Position numbers and translations under genes: made by a program. The notes beneath the pieces are model-generated. The model searched no databases. It was not told the origin of the DNA and worked only from the letters and a program-made list of their open reading frames with translations. From Hemileia vastatrix (taxonomy: Eukaryota > Basidiomycota > Pucciniomycetes > Pucciniales > Zaghouaniaceae): a stretch of 64,000 nucleotides of DNA. Of the stretch, positions 22,099-33,338 are shown one piece after another (positions within the stretch are counted from its first letter, which is position 1; the number at the start of each line of letters is the position of its first letter). The stretch covers positions 11,236,683-11,300,682 of the forward strand of contig JASXTE010000002.1 in assembly GCA_030280995.1 (NCBI GenBank). The letters run 5' to 3'.

Positions 22099-22721
22099 TT
22101 GGAACCTTTTAACTTTCACTTACAAAGGTAATATTGAAAAGTTTGTTGAAGTTAGTGTAGCTACTTTGGTTAAGGTGGTGGAAATATACAAATTTTAGAG
22201 TTTATCTATGTAAATCAAGTTATTAGATTTTTATGGCAATCCTTTTAAATGTAATTTTTTCACTTACTTTCAACTCAGCCTTGCTTCAAAGGGCTTTAAT
22301 TTATTGGTTATCTTCATATAAAAGATTCCTTTTGTAATACTCTTATCTCCGATAATAATTAATCTCTTTCAATGAAATTAGCACATATAACAACATGCAT
22401 ACCCTAGATACAATATAATTTTTTTTACAAAATGTCTTAACTGCAAAAAAAATGCATCTCATAACATCTATGTATATCTAATTTACTCCAGCTATAATTC
22501 CTTAGAAAATCAACTTTAGAATATAACCCCTTTGCTCATCTACGCCAAAATAATAAATTATTAAATCTAAGTTTCTGAAACCTTAGCACTGGTATTAGGT
22601 GCCTAATAAGTATACTGTTTTTTTTGAAAGGGTGCTATTTAATTGACTTGGTTACCATGGAAAATATCAGCCGACGTTGCAGGATTTCATTTTTTGATCT
22701 TATCTGAAACGTTGGCGCGAC

Positions 22722-22902
22722 TATTATGTATATAATGATATATGCTTAGTGATTATATGCATATTGTATGTAGTATATCCTATGGTGCAGCGGAAGCATA
22801 TAACTCCGGTTCACTCCGGAAGAAACGCTGACGCTGCTACCATAGGTGAGTAATGAAAATACCATGGTTCACTCCGGAAGAAACGCTGACGCTGCTACCA
22901 TA
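22722..22902 (+). repeat. 5' LTR of copia C
   Basis: The LTR end from GGTTCACTCCGGAAG to ACCATA (37 bp) is present twice. The spacer between begins with the donor-like GTGAGT (22846). The second copy contains GCTGAC (22885-22890) and ends ATA, which makes CATAG with the first base of the primer-binding site. Confidence 0.9.
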
Positions 22903-22913
22903 GGTTATGGGCC
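22903..22913 (+). other. Primer-binding site of copia C
   Basis: GGTTATGGGCC, the same initiator tRNA-Met anticodon-half match as in the other copia elements of the window. Confidence 0.75.
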
Positions 22914-24856
22914 GTCCCTAAATAATTAATACTAGCAGTATTTTTTTTTTTTTATATAATACCCAAGAGCCAACGTTCCCCGTGCTTGCCCCACGTTAAA
23001 CACGTCTATTTGAAAATAAATCATTTTCATCATTTCTCGGCTATCTAGCACATGCCGATTGAGCCAGCAAACCCTTTCCAATCACACCCTAAATTTGCGC
23101 GTGACCGAAATCCACCTTTATCTCGTGAATTGCGCAATCTGAACATCACCCCCGGCTCGGTTAATACCCGCTCACGCCGTCGTTCCCGATCATTTTCGGG
23201 TACCCCTTCCTCCCCTACTTCATCTACTGGCAGCGCAAACACTGCCCGCCAAATCTCCTCTCCTCCAGCCCCCCGCTCACCTTCACCTCAAGCCCCTCTT
23301 TCTACCCGAATCGATCGTCGATCGCCTACCGAGACGGATCGACGACCGCCTACCGAGACGGATCGACGACCGCCTTGTTCACCCTTGCCACCTATCGCTA
23401 GCGAGGCGACTAGGTCCCACAATCGCTCGCGAGCGATTGCGAATAACCAAGCAAGTGCCCCCACACACTCACGATCAACCCCCCCCACTTTCACTTATCT
23501 CACCCGCCCCCTCCACTACCTCATTTAGCCCTCCCTACCCCTATTCCAATGCCTCAATCATCGTCGCGTTCGCGTTCGCGACGACCGAGGCACTTTGCCC
23601 CGCGTGCAACGGCGTCGCGAAACGCTGGAACCGACCATTTGGAGGCAGAGGAATCTGGAGATGGGTCAGATACACAGCTAGACACTTATAAAGGAAAGGA
23701 TTGTGCAGAAATTATAGAGGAAATAGTGCACAAAACAAAAAACATGGCCAAATTAAAAACAGATGGTTCAAATTGGCAGATCTGGGTCAAAAATTTAAAT
23801 TTATTTTTAAAAAGACGTGTACGTACAACTAGGTATACCACTAATTCAACTGCAATAACAGATGACATATCAAAATTTGAAGATGAAATGAGTTGGCACA
23901 TTTTATATTACACGCTTGAAGAAAAACTTCAAGGTTTTATAAATTTTGGTACCACTTGCTATCAAGCTTTCTCAATCCTCAGCAACAAGTTTGATAAAGC
24001 ATCTCATACATCACGCATCTCATTGTTTGAAGATCTTTTGAAAATAAAAAATACTCCTTTTACAGATGTCATGTCACATGGTGAAAAGGTGAAAACCATT
24101 TTCGAAGCAGTTGAACGTTCTGGTTTTATTTTTGGTTTCGATGAAATGATGGCAATTTTTACTCAACTTTTATTACCATCCTCTGTCAAATATCTATCTT
24201 CTGAAGCAAGCTGATTTTTTGAACTACGTCCTGATATATCTCAACCATCTTTCGATCAAATGATGGATGTATTGCAAAACTCCTTTGTAAACACTTCGAA
24301 TTCCACATCTCCCAGTGCTCCAACACTCTCCACCTCTTTTGAAACGAGTATTTCCCCTGATTCGGCTTCTACACTAGCTTTTAGAAAAGGAAAAATGGAC
24401 AGTTATCGCCCTGGAAACAAACGCCCAGATTACTCTTGTCACCTATGTAAATCAACTGAACATTTTGTACCAAACTGTCCTTATAATCCTGATGGGAATT
24501 TGTTCAATGCTGAACTATGGGCACAACGTGAAGCAAGAAGCCAACGAAATCGTGCAGCTATAGGTCAAATACGTAGATCTTTGGGAGACCGAAAAGGAAA
24601 ACAACCGGCTCAAAGCTCCTCAAAAGTTAAATTGAATGAAATTGACTGTAAAGCTCTCGATGTTCTGACTACTTCACTTCAAGAACTTGAACTGGGTAGT
24701 GATGAATGGCAAGCTGAACTAGGAGGTGATGGATCTCAAGCTGTTTTCGATTCAGGTGCCACTCATCATGTCACTGGTGATGTACGTCTTCTTTCTAACT
24801 TTCAAAGTTTGAAAAAACCTATTCCGGTAAAAACAGCTACTGATTTGGTGGCTGCT

Positions 24857-25633
24857 TGTCACCAGACGACCTACGCACAAGGTCGAGGATGTTCCTGTAA
24901 GTGAGATGAGGGATTTTAGAAACTTCTTCGAAGCACAGAGGAATGATTCGAGGAAATGATTCGAAGGTCACTCGAAGTAATAGCTATAGGTTTGAGGTTC
25001 GATTGAGAAGAATTATAAACTAGTTCCAAGGTAATAATAATTCTTTAAAATCTCACGAAGGGTTGGAAACTCAATAATCAAAAATTTAGGATTTAGAAAT
25101 GAATATTTGAGAAGGTAAAAGAAAGATACAATAACAATGATTTAACTTTTAAGGTTTTTACCACTATTAATGTAAATACGATATTATAATTTAATTCTAA
25201 GGAATATCGAACCAAATACCCAACTCCTTTTATATCCTTTGTTCCTCCTCGCATTGACCTCCCTTCCATCACAGCATTCCCGTTCCATTGACCATTACTA
25301 ACATACACTTAGACCCTCTCTACTAAATATCTGTTCATGCTCAATTTGTCCCTTTTAATTAATTAACAAAACTTTAATGAAAAAAAACTACTACTATACT
25401 ATTTCATTGATACTAGCGCTGTGCGTCGCTTATTGAAAAGGACTAAGGTACCCTATTGGGAGATTGACTAATTTAGATTTAGAGTTTAGGCTAGCGCAGT
25501 TAAATAGCAGTACACAAAGGAAAATCGCAGTTGCTATGGAGAATTGCTTTCTGCGCTTCGAGTATAGATTTAGGACTCGATATTATTGATTTATTGAGTT
25601 AATTTTGCTTCGAGTGTCACGTGGCGCGTGACA
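24857..25633 (-). repeat. 3' LTR of the chromovirus
   Basis: 777 bp, TGTCAC...GTGACA. No polypurine tract is visible just inside it: the adjacent element strand reads TATACCCGGGCATC. That is unusual for a gypsy element. Confidence 0.9.
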
Positions 25634-25643
25634 GATGCCCGGG

Positions 25644-25652
25644 TATAAAAAA
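25644..25652 (+). promoter_or_regulatory. TATA box of the antisense gene
   Basis: TATAAAAAA within GGGTATAAAAAACGCG, 11 bp inside the LTR edge and 98 bp upstream of the ATG at 25742. It points in the direction opposite to the retrotransposon genes. Confidence 0.5.
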
Positions 25653-25741
25653 CGCGAACTCCGTTGAGCTTGAACCATCTTCCCACACTAATTTCCCTTG
25701 TCTAATACTTTTTCCCTCATCTCTCAATTATTTATTTTATA

Positions 25742-26693
25742 ATGAACTGCCCTACTCCCACACCCACGCCTCCACACCCTAAAGGGGATGGGGGAATAAT
25801 CACATGACAGTTTTCACAGACTTGCACGGCTTGTGAAAGCATGGAATATTTCTGTGTTGAAAGTACGGCGACTCGAGGCCCTCGCCAGAAATACGAGTTT
25901 TGCCGTTGGCGGCGAGTGGCGTGTGATGCGTTGACAAAGAACACGGAAATCGAAAAACGATTTACAAAAACAAAATTTTGGGTAGTTCCGAAGACCAAAG
26001 AGGTGGTCGAAGACATTTGGGATGTCTCGATCGAAGATGAACAATCGGTGGGGGAAAATGATAAGGAGATGAACAACGAGATCTCAACCTGGGTAACCCA
26101 GGCCACGAGTTCAAAGCGAGGTGTCGAGGAAGAGGTCGATGAATTGGTGGAGGAGGATGAAGATGAAGTCCCTGTTCCAGGGCGGGCACCCAAGAAACGT
26201 TGGGTGGTCATCGAGGACAATGAGGAAGAGAGAGAGGTAGAAGTCGAAGTGGCGCCCAGGTTATTTCTGGAGCCTGATCCCATCTTCGAGGTAAGTTTTA
26301 ATTGTTTTATTTCAAGGATGAAGTTACTGATGATTCTTGTTTTAGACATCGAATAACCTGGAAGAGCCAATTGCGGAGCCTGCGCCGGTTATACCAACTG
26401 AGGCAAACCCTCCAGCCACGGAAGTAGTTGAAGAGCCCGAAGACACCCTGGACCAGGTGTGGTCGAAGAAACCTCGTCAAGGTCGACAAGTAAGGTTTGC
26501 GGAAGAACTATGTGGGGAGGTCGACGCTATTATTGACGCTGCTTCCTTCGACGTGGCGGAGGAGCTCTTGGAGATTGGAGAGGTGGTTCCGGTAGGAGAG
26601 GAGGAGGTATTTGATAAATGCAGGAAGGAGATAAGGGTAGTTTTGGAGAAAATGAAAAAATTGGTTCGAGAAAAATTAAAAGAAAAAATTTGA
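25742..26693 (+). pseudogene. Antisense spliced accessory gene of the chromovirus (Cys-cluster protein)
   Basis: Exon 1 is 25742-26290 and exon 2 is 26346-26693. They are joined by a clean GT-AG intron (GTAAGT...TTTTAG, 55 nt) in matching phase, for 298 codons. One in-frame TGA (25805-25807) sits just before the Cys-rich part. That part reads QTCTACESMEYFCVES, then YEFCRWRRVACDAL, a spacing C-x2-C-x6-C-x15-C-x6-C that recalls fungal zinc-cluster segments. The C-terminal half is strongly acidic with KKRWVVIED and a final helical, basic segment. It lies between pol and the 3' LTR and on the opposite strand, with its own TATA box. I do not know the function. A DNA-binding or regulatory role is only a guess. 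Confidence 0.65.
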
Positions 26694-27658
26694 AATGAAC
26701 AGGAGATGGAAAGAAGTAGAAGAAAAAAAATGTATTTTAGTTTTATTTTATTTTTATTTTATTTTATTATTAGTATTATTATTATTTTTTTTTTTTTATA
26801 TTGTAGGTGAATGTTGTTAATTTTACAAGATTTGAGAGAGAGAAAAAGAAGAGAAAAAAAAAAGAAAAAAGAAGTTTTAAATAAAAAATTTTAGAATTTG
26901 AAAGAAGAATTTTAAAGAAAGAAAAAAGGTTGTTTTAATTGAAGGAAGTTTTAGTGTTTTTAAAAGGAAAATTTTTATGTAAGAAAAGAGAGAGAAAAAG
27001 AAACGGTTTTGTGATTGAGATGAGTTTGTTAAATTGAGGATTTAAATTTTTTTTTTTTTTTTTTTTAAGAAATTTTAGTTTGAAAAAGAGGAGAAAGAAA
27101 AGAAAAAAACAAAGTGTAGAATTTAAGAGAGTTTGAAAAGAAGATTTATTTGTTTCGAAGAATTATTATAGGGAGATTCAGGGGTTGAAGTTAAGTTGGA
27201 GGAAATGGTCGTGCCATACAGGATTTGATGATTCGAAGGAAAGAAAGTCTTTAAAAGAGAGAATAAATTTTTTTTGAAAGAGAAATTTTTGAAGAGAATT
27301 TTAAATTTAAGAAAAGAATGTATTTAAAGAATTGAAGAAGAAAAGAAAGAAAATATTTAGAGAGATTTATGAGTTTTTTATTTTATTTTATTATTTATGT
27401 TTATTCTATTTTATTTTATTTTATTTTATTTTATTTAATTTAATTTAATTTTATTTTATTTAATTTTAATTTTGATTTTATTTTATTTTATTTTATTGTA
27501 TTTAATTTTATTTTTAGTTGGTTTTGGAGGAAATTTATAGAAGGAGAAGAAAGAAAAAAGAAGAGAGAAAAAAAGAAAACAAGGCTAAGAAATTTAAGAG
27601 TTGTTTTAGATTTTAAAGAAAGAAAGAAAAAGAAAAAAAAATTTTAAGTAAAGAAATT
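26694..27658. other. Low-complexity part of the chromovirus
   Basis: Purine-rich stretches with AAGAAA runs alternate with TTTTA/TTTAA repeats (26735-26800 and 27370-27515). No coding potential is seen. The segment separates the convergent ends of pol and the antisense gene. Confidence 0.6.
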
Positions 27659-30600
27659 TTAAGGTTTTGGTTTTAAAGGATATTTCACATGAAAAGATTT
27701 TAGGAGTTCAGGAGCGTTAGAAACATTGATGGCTGGTTCCCAGGATGTTTTGTCTGAGTCATTGATGAAGCCTTCCCATTCCACGAGGTATTGAAGTTTC
27801 CCCTTGCGTATTCTTGAATCAAGGATACGACTTACTTCCCACTCTAGATGATCTTCTACTTCGACCGGTTCCGGAGGGGGTTGGTTCTTTCCCGGGTATA
27901 TTTCTCGAGCCAGTTCCAGGAGAGATACATAGAAAACAGGGTGAATCGCCTGCCATTTAGGAGGTAACTTGAGTCGAAATGCAGTTTTAGAGACTTCAGA
28001 GTCGATTTTGAATGGTCCCAAGCGCTTTTCAGCCAGTTTCTTTGATGGTCTTGTTGTTCGGATGTTTCGTGCATCGAGCCATACTTTGTCGCCTGGTTTA
28101 AAGGAAGGAGCAGATTGTTGATGTTTGTCGGCCTGTTCCTTGTATCTTCGAATCTCTGATTCCAAATTTGTTTTAAGTTCTTCTTGGAGTCCTGATATAG
28201 TTCAAAGATAATGTTCCGCAGGATGATTAGTTCCTACATGAATTGAGTTGAATCGAGGATGTCGTCCATAAATGGTTTTGAAGGGAGATTGTCGTGTCGA
28301 AGAATGAGTCGAGTTATTATAAGCAAATTCGGCCAATGGTAGCCATGTGGTCCAATCGTCTTGTTGGTAACTAACATACATTCGAAGATATTGTTCAAGG
28401 ATTTGGTTAACTCTTTCTGTTTGACCATCGGTTTCAGGGTGATAGGCTGTGGAGAGATTCCTCGTGATATTGAGTTGTCGACACAGTTGGGTCCAGAATG
28501 TGGATACAAACAATGAGCCTCTATCTGAAATAATATCATTTGGTAAGCCGTGTTTAGAAAATACATATTCTAGAAACAATTTTGACAAATCTTCTGCTGT
28601 AGCAGTAGTAGTGGTTTTAATAAAAATAGACATTTTTGAAAATCTATCTACTATTACTAATATAGCATCAAAATCATTAGAAATAGGAAGTTGAGAAATG
28701 AAATCCATCGATAAAGATTCCCAAGGTTTAGAGGGAATAGGAAGTGGTTGAAGCAACCCATGCTTCCGGTGACGGGGAGCCTTATTCCTATTACATTCGT
28801 AACAAGCTTTTATATAGGCCTTGATTTCCTTGGTCATACCTGGCCAGAAGAAATCCCTCGCTATTAACTGGTAGGTTTTATCAACCCCAAAATGACCAGC
28901 TAACGGAGAATCATGTCGACTATTGAAAATCCATAATTTTATCTCATTGTTGTCGGGTATGACTACTCTACCTTCGAAGACTAATAGACCTGATTCAATA
29001 CTAAATCTTTTGGCCCCTTGCTTCGAGAGTATTTTGTCTTTTAATCCTAAACAATAATCGTCCTTCGACTGAGCTTCGAGGATGTTGGATAGTGGATTTC
29101 GAAAAGATTGAATTGTCATCGAATTAAGTTGATGAGTCGTTATCATTGATTCGTTGAAGATTGATTGCACATTTGCTGGGTTCTTGTCAGCAAATGCGTC
29201 CCCCCGCTGTGGGTAAACGTCGTCCCGACGTGACAAGAGATCTGGGACAATGCAGTTTTTTCCTGGGCGATAGGAAATAGAGAAAGAAAATTCAGACAAA
29301 AATTCAGCCCACCTGGCTTGACTTCTGGTTAACACTTTAGAAGACATGAAGTATTTCAAAGCATTATGATCTGTTAAAATTTGAAAAGGACTATCTAGGC
29401 TGAGAAGAAAAGAACGCCATTTTTTAAGACAATGGATAATAGCTAAAAGCTCTTTGTCATGAATTTCATAATTTAATTCCGCAGCTATGAGTTTGCGTGA
29501 CTCAAAAGCAACAGGATGAAACAATTTTGTTTCAGGATTTAATTGGGAGATGACCCCTGCAATAGCATAATCGCTTGCATCTGTCTCAACTATTGTTGAG
29601 GCAGAAGGATCAAAATGCCGAAGAATTGGGGCTGTGGTGAACACCGTTTTTAGTGCTTCGAATTCCTTTTGTGCTGTAGAAGTAAAAACAAAAGGAATAT
29701 CTTTTCTAAGAAGAGAAGTAAGATTGGAAATAGTTTTAGAGTAATCTTTAATAAATCTTCTATAGAAGTTTGCAAAACCCAAAAATCCTTGGAGTGATTT
29801 AATGTTTTTGGGCTCAGGCCATTCCAGGATTTTCTGGACTTTTTTGTCATCCATGACTAAACCGTCAGTGGACAATGTAAAACCCAAAAAATCAATTGAT
29901 TTGAGGTGGAATTTGCATTTATTATGCTTGGCGTAGAGACCATGATCTCGAAGACGATTTAGGACCTGTCAAAAATGATGAATATGTTCATCAAGTGTTT
30001 TCAAGAATATTAAAATATCATCTAAATAGACGACTACAAATTGTTCAACAACATCTTGAAAGATATCATTAACAAAAGTTTGAAAAGTTGAAGGTGCGTT
30101 ACATAATCCAAAAGGCATAACTAAATATTCAAAACTACCAAATCTAGTGCGCATTGCAGTAAGTAGTTCATGACCTTCCGCAATGCGGATAAGATTGTAA
30201 GCGCCTCTAAGATCAATTTTAGAAAAGAAATTAGCACCATTGAAAAGGGTAAGAAGTAATGACATAGGAGGAACAGGATATGCATTCTTCTTTGTGACTG
30301 TGTTGAGCTTTCTATAGTCAACACAACCTAAGACTACCATCCTTCTTTTTTACAAAGAGGACAGGGGAGCCGGTTGGAGATTTACTGGCTCTGATGAAAC
30401 CTTTGGCTACATTCTCTGAAATGTAGTCTTGAAGAACTTGAGATTCGTCCTTTGAAAAAGAATAGACAGGACCTGCCGGAGGTACTGGGCCTATTAACTC
30501 TATTTGATGGTCGTAGGGTCGATGAGGTGGTAACTTATCGGCCTTGCGGATTGAGAAAACATCGAGGAAATCGTGGTAGATTTCCGTTAGAGTTGATTTG

Positions 30601-31316
30601 ATGGCTTCAACGTTTATTTGGTTGTCCTCTTCATCTTCGAGAGAATCTGTCGAGGTGATACCTGTATTGAGAGAGCATAATTCGATTACTTCGAGGCAAT
30701 TTAAATCCTCTTCGAGTGAAGTCATGGAGCTAGAAGGGTTAGCCAATTGCTCATTTAAAGAAGGTACAGATGCTTGCAAGTCATCTGGCAGAGATTTGTT
30801 CTCTAGCAGGACGTTGTCAAGCGGGTTGTTTAACTCCCTATTGACCTGCATTGAAGAATCAGAAATATACTTAGAGCGTGGGGTGATCAATCCCTTAGTC
30901 CAATCAATTTCGGGATTCCAATGCATTAAAAAGTCATGGCCAAGAATGGTATCGTCCATCCTTGGGGCGTCCAAGACTGATAATTCCCACTCAAAGGGGG
31001 GAAAGTTCGGAAAGTTGAAAAACCATAAAACTTTCTTACTTACCCAATATTTGGGTTCCTCTGATTCGACCAAATAGATTGGAGTTCGATCGATATCTGT
31101 AAATGTTAGTTGAAGCTTCTCGGAAAAAGATAAACTAACAAAAGAAATTGAAGCTCCAGATTCTATAAGACAACTGAAGGGGATATCCTCCTTAAAAAGA
31201 ATGAATCTCAAGCGGTTTAAGGCAACTCCAGTCCTTAAGACATGGAGGTTCTGTGCACTGGGAGAGATAAGATAGTTTGCTTTGCACACAAGTAAACTAT
31301 CTACTAGTTTTTTGAC
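27659..31316 (-). pseudogene. Chromovirus pol: protease, RT, RNase H, integrase, chromodomain
   Basis: The frame is entered by a -1 shift at the end of gag. Protease shows CLIESGAS (Glu where Asp is usual) and [10 protein letters not shown] 2-bp deletion near 30320, after DGSLRLC, changes frame. RT then continues with MPFGLCNAPSTFQ and VVYLDDIL. TGA at 29969-29971 and TGA at 28202-28204 interrupt what follows. RNase H has VETDASDYAIAG. Integrase has H-H-C-C (HDSPLAGHFG, CYECNR), SMDFISQLP, SDRGSLF and HPETDGQTERVN. The C-terminus has a GPF module and a chromodomain (EWEVSRILDSR, LQYLVEWEGF, TSWEP). Chromodomains direct chromoviruses to marked chromatin. With three lesions this copy is inactive in cis. 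Confidence 0.9.
31270..31313 (-). promoter_or_regulatory. -1 ribosomal frameshift signal between gag and pol
   Basis: On the minus strand the gag frame ends TCA AAA AAC TAG. A AAA AAC is a classic -1 slippery heptamer, and the -1 frame leads into protease. Four bases later a 9-bp perfect stem (AGATAGTTT with AAACTATCT, 31294-31302 and 31270-31278) encloses a 15-nt loop that can form three more pairs. Confidence 0.7.
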
Positions 31317-32491
31317 TTCGAACTAGTACCTTCTCTTTCCTTCAACTTTACACAGTCTTCCAACTTGTGCTTACCCCCACAATACATACATAACCCATTA
31401 TCTGCTCTTCTCTTCCTCTCAGCTTCTTTAAGTTCCCCTTTAGGATCCAGTACTTTGCTGATATCGCCTGGGGTCGAGCCTTTTGGTCGAGGTTTATCCT
31501 TTCCCTTATTGGGTTTGGATTGAGTCGAGGAGGATTGATTTGGTCGTGGGTGTGAAGAAGGTCCCGATTTAAAATTTAGGCCTTGAGATTTGTTGGCATA
31601 TCGACAATGTTGAGGTCGTCCTTGATAAACGCCATCAAGTTCGAGGGTTCGATCCATTAAATCCGTTAAAGTAGTCATCTTCTGACCGTGAAGATTTAAT
31701 TGATCCAGAATCCTCGAAGGAAGTCCTTTCTTGAAATGATACTTAAGGGCAGCATCATTCCAACCTACTTGAGTTTGAAGTGCTCTGAAGTTCGAGATAT
31801 ATTCAGAGGCTTTACCATTATCACTCATGCGAAGAAAATCAAGTTCAATTTCTGCGTTGTCCATTTCATTAGGGTCCCCAAACAACATAAAAAGTTGGTC
31901 TTCGAACTTTTCCCAATTATTGATAAGTAAGTGGGTTTCTGTCGAAGAAAGCATGAGTAGATAAGGTTCGAACCATCTTGCTGCTTTCCCGGCTAGGAAT
32001 GAAGAAGCGTAAACAACCTTTGATCGGTCGCTGTTAAAGGTTCGAGGGTCATTATGGAACAGTAGCTTGCAGGTTTGCAAGAAGGGTCGCAATCTGTCGG
32101 GGTGATCTCCGTCGAATTTGTCAGGAGATTTCATAGAAGGAGTTTTGAACTTAGATCCCTCTGAAGACGTTGGATTTGAAAGGGTTTTCATAAAAAGTCT
32201 CATGAAATCTTCCAGAGAGTTAGATGGTCCCGGTTCTGAGGATTGGCCAGAAGGGTGATTGGCAGGGGCGGATGGTGCCTCATGCATTGTATCCTCTCCT
32301 TCTTCTTCATCACTAGAATCCTCAAAATCTTGTGGAATATCTTCTACAGATTGAACTGAATGTTGCCGTTCCCTAAGGTCGAGTGGTTCCAAAGAGTGAG
32401 TGCGAGAAACAGACCTTGTGGCTGTTGGCCTGCCTCTAGCGCGAGCTCTAGTAGTAGCGCCCGTAGGAGGAGTGCGTTGAACAGGTGCCAT
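31304..32491 (-). CDS. Chromovirus Gag, 395 aa
   Basis: The ATG at 32491 opens an intact frame ending in TAG at 31304-31306. The N-terminus is Arg-rich, then acidic ([10 protein letters not shown]). Residues about 110-270 match the retrotransposon gag domain ([19 protein letters not shown] ... AARWFEP). A single knuckle, [13 protein letters not shown] (C-x2-C-x3-H-x4-C), lies near the C-terminus. Gag packages the element RNA. The last codons before the stop form a slippery heptamer, described separately. This is the only uninterrupted retrotransposon gene in the window. Confidence 0.88.
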   Translation of the reverse strand: MAPVQRTPPTGATTRARARGRPTATRSVSRTHSLEPLDLRERQHSVQSVEDIPQDFEDSSDEEEGEDTMHEAPSAPANHPSGQSSEPGPSNSLEDFMRLFMKTLSNPTSSEGSKFKTPSMKSPDKFDGDHPDRLRPFLQTCKLLFHNDPRTFNSDRSKVVYASSFLAGKAARWFEPYLLMLSSTETHLLINNWEKFEDQLFMLFGDPNEMDNAEIELDFLRMSDNGKASEYISNFRALQTQVGWNDAALKYHFKKGLPSRILDQLNLHGQKMTTLTDLMDRTLELDGVYQGRPQHCRYANKSQGLNFKSGPSSHPRPNQSSSTQSKPNKGKDKPRPKGSTPGDISKVLDPKGELKEAERKRRADNGLCMYCGGKHKLEDCVKLKEREGTSSKSKN

Positions 32492-32547
32492 TTAAAATTT
32501 TAGAAGCACCTAAAAAGACGTAGTAGTGCAAAGAATGAGAACTACGG

Positions 32548-32561
32548 AGAATTAAATTATA
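32548..32561 (-). other. Probable self-primer binding site of the chromovirus
   Basis: One base inside the 5' LTR the minus strand reads TATAATTTAATTCT. Its exact complement, AGAATTAAATTATA, lies in the LTR on the same strand (32904 to 32891), about 36 bases after a TATAAAA box. Tf1/sushi elements are known to prime from the 5' end of their own transcript. Confidence 0.6.
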
Positions 32562-32562
32562 C

Positions 32563-33338
32563 TGTCACCGGACAACCTATGCACAAGGTCGAGGATGTTC
32601 CTGTAAGTGAGATGAGGGATTTTAGAAACTTCTTCGAAGCACAGAGGAATGATTCGAGGAAATGATTCGAAGGTCACTCAAAGTAATAGCTATAGGTTCG
32701 AGGTTCGATAGAGAAGAATTATAAACTAGTTCCAAGGTAATAATAATTCTTTAAAATCTCACAAAGGGTTGGAAACTCAATAATCAAAAATTTAGGATTT
32801 AGAAATGAATATTTGAGAAGGTAAAAGAAAGATACAATAACAATGATTTAACATTTAAGGTTTTTACCACTATTAATGTAAATACGATATTATAATTTAA
32901 TTCTAAGGAATATCAAACCAAATACCCAACTCCTTTTATATCCTTTGTTCCTCCTCGCATTGACCTCCCTTCCATCACAGCATTCCCGTTCCATTGACCA
33001 TTACTAATATACACTTAGACCCTCTCTACTAAATATCCGTTCATGCTCAATTTGTCCCTTTTAATTAATTAACAAAACTTTAATGAAAAAACCTACTACT
33101 ATACTATTTCATTGATACTAGCGCTGTGCGTCGCTTATTGAAAAGGACTAAGGTACCCTATTGGGAGATTGACTAATTTAGATTTAGAGTTTAGGCTAGC
33201 GCAGTTAAATAGCAGTACACAAAGGAAAATCGCAGTTGCTATGGAGAATTGCTTTCTGCGCTTCGAGTATAGATTTAGGACTCGATATTATTGATTTATT
33301 GAGTTAATTTCGCTTTGAGTGTCACGTGGCGCGTGACA
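32563..33338 (-). repeat. 5' LTR of the chromovirus, with TATA box
   Basis: 776 bp. Reading on the minus strand, TATAAAAGG (within 32932-32940) lies 30-36 bases before AGAATTAAATTATA (32904). I take that as the likely transcript start. This makes U3 about 434 bp and R-U5 about 342 bp. The ends form TGTCAC...GTGACA. Confidence 0.85.

Larger units (their letters stand above)
24857..33338 (-). mobile_element. Ty3/gypsy chromovirus (Tf1-like) nested in copia C
   Basis: LTRs at 32563-33338 (5') and 24857-25633 (3') are flanked by the 5-bp duplication CTGCT (24852-24856 and 33339-33343). The element is 8482 bp, long for the group because about 2 kb lies between pol and the 3' LTR. It encodes gag, then protease-RT-RNase H-integrase-chromodomain in the usual gypsy order. 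It also has an antisense, spliced gene in the 3' segment. I counted about 14 differences between the LTRs, mostly transitions. Confidence 0.93.

Noticed and set aside
23318..23382. Short tandem repeats in copia C gag as a CRISPR-like array
   Set aside because: Units are directly adjacent without spacers and lie within coding sequence of a eukaryotic retrotransposon.
25841..26370. Minus-strand frame of 212 codons opposite the antisense gene
   Set aside because: It is Ser-rich shadow sequence. The plus-strand frame has the in-phase intron and Cys cluster.
32690..32715. GGTTCGAGGTTCGATAGAG as a tRNA B-box
   Set aside because: No A-box or cloverleaf around it, and it is part of a gypsy LTR. No convincing tRNA gene was found anywhere in the window.
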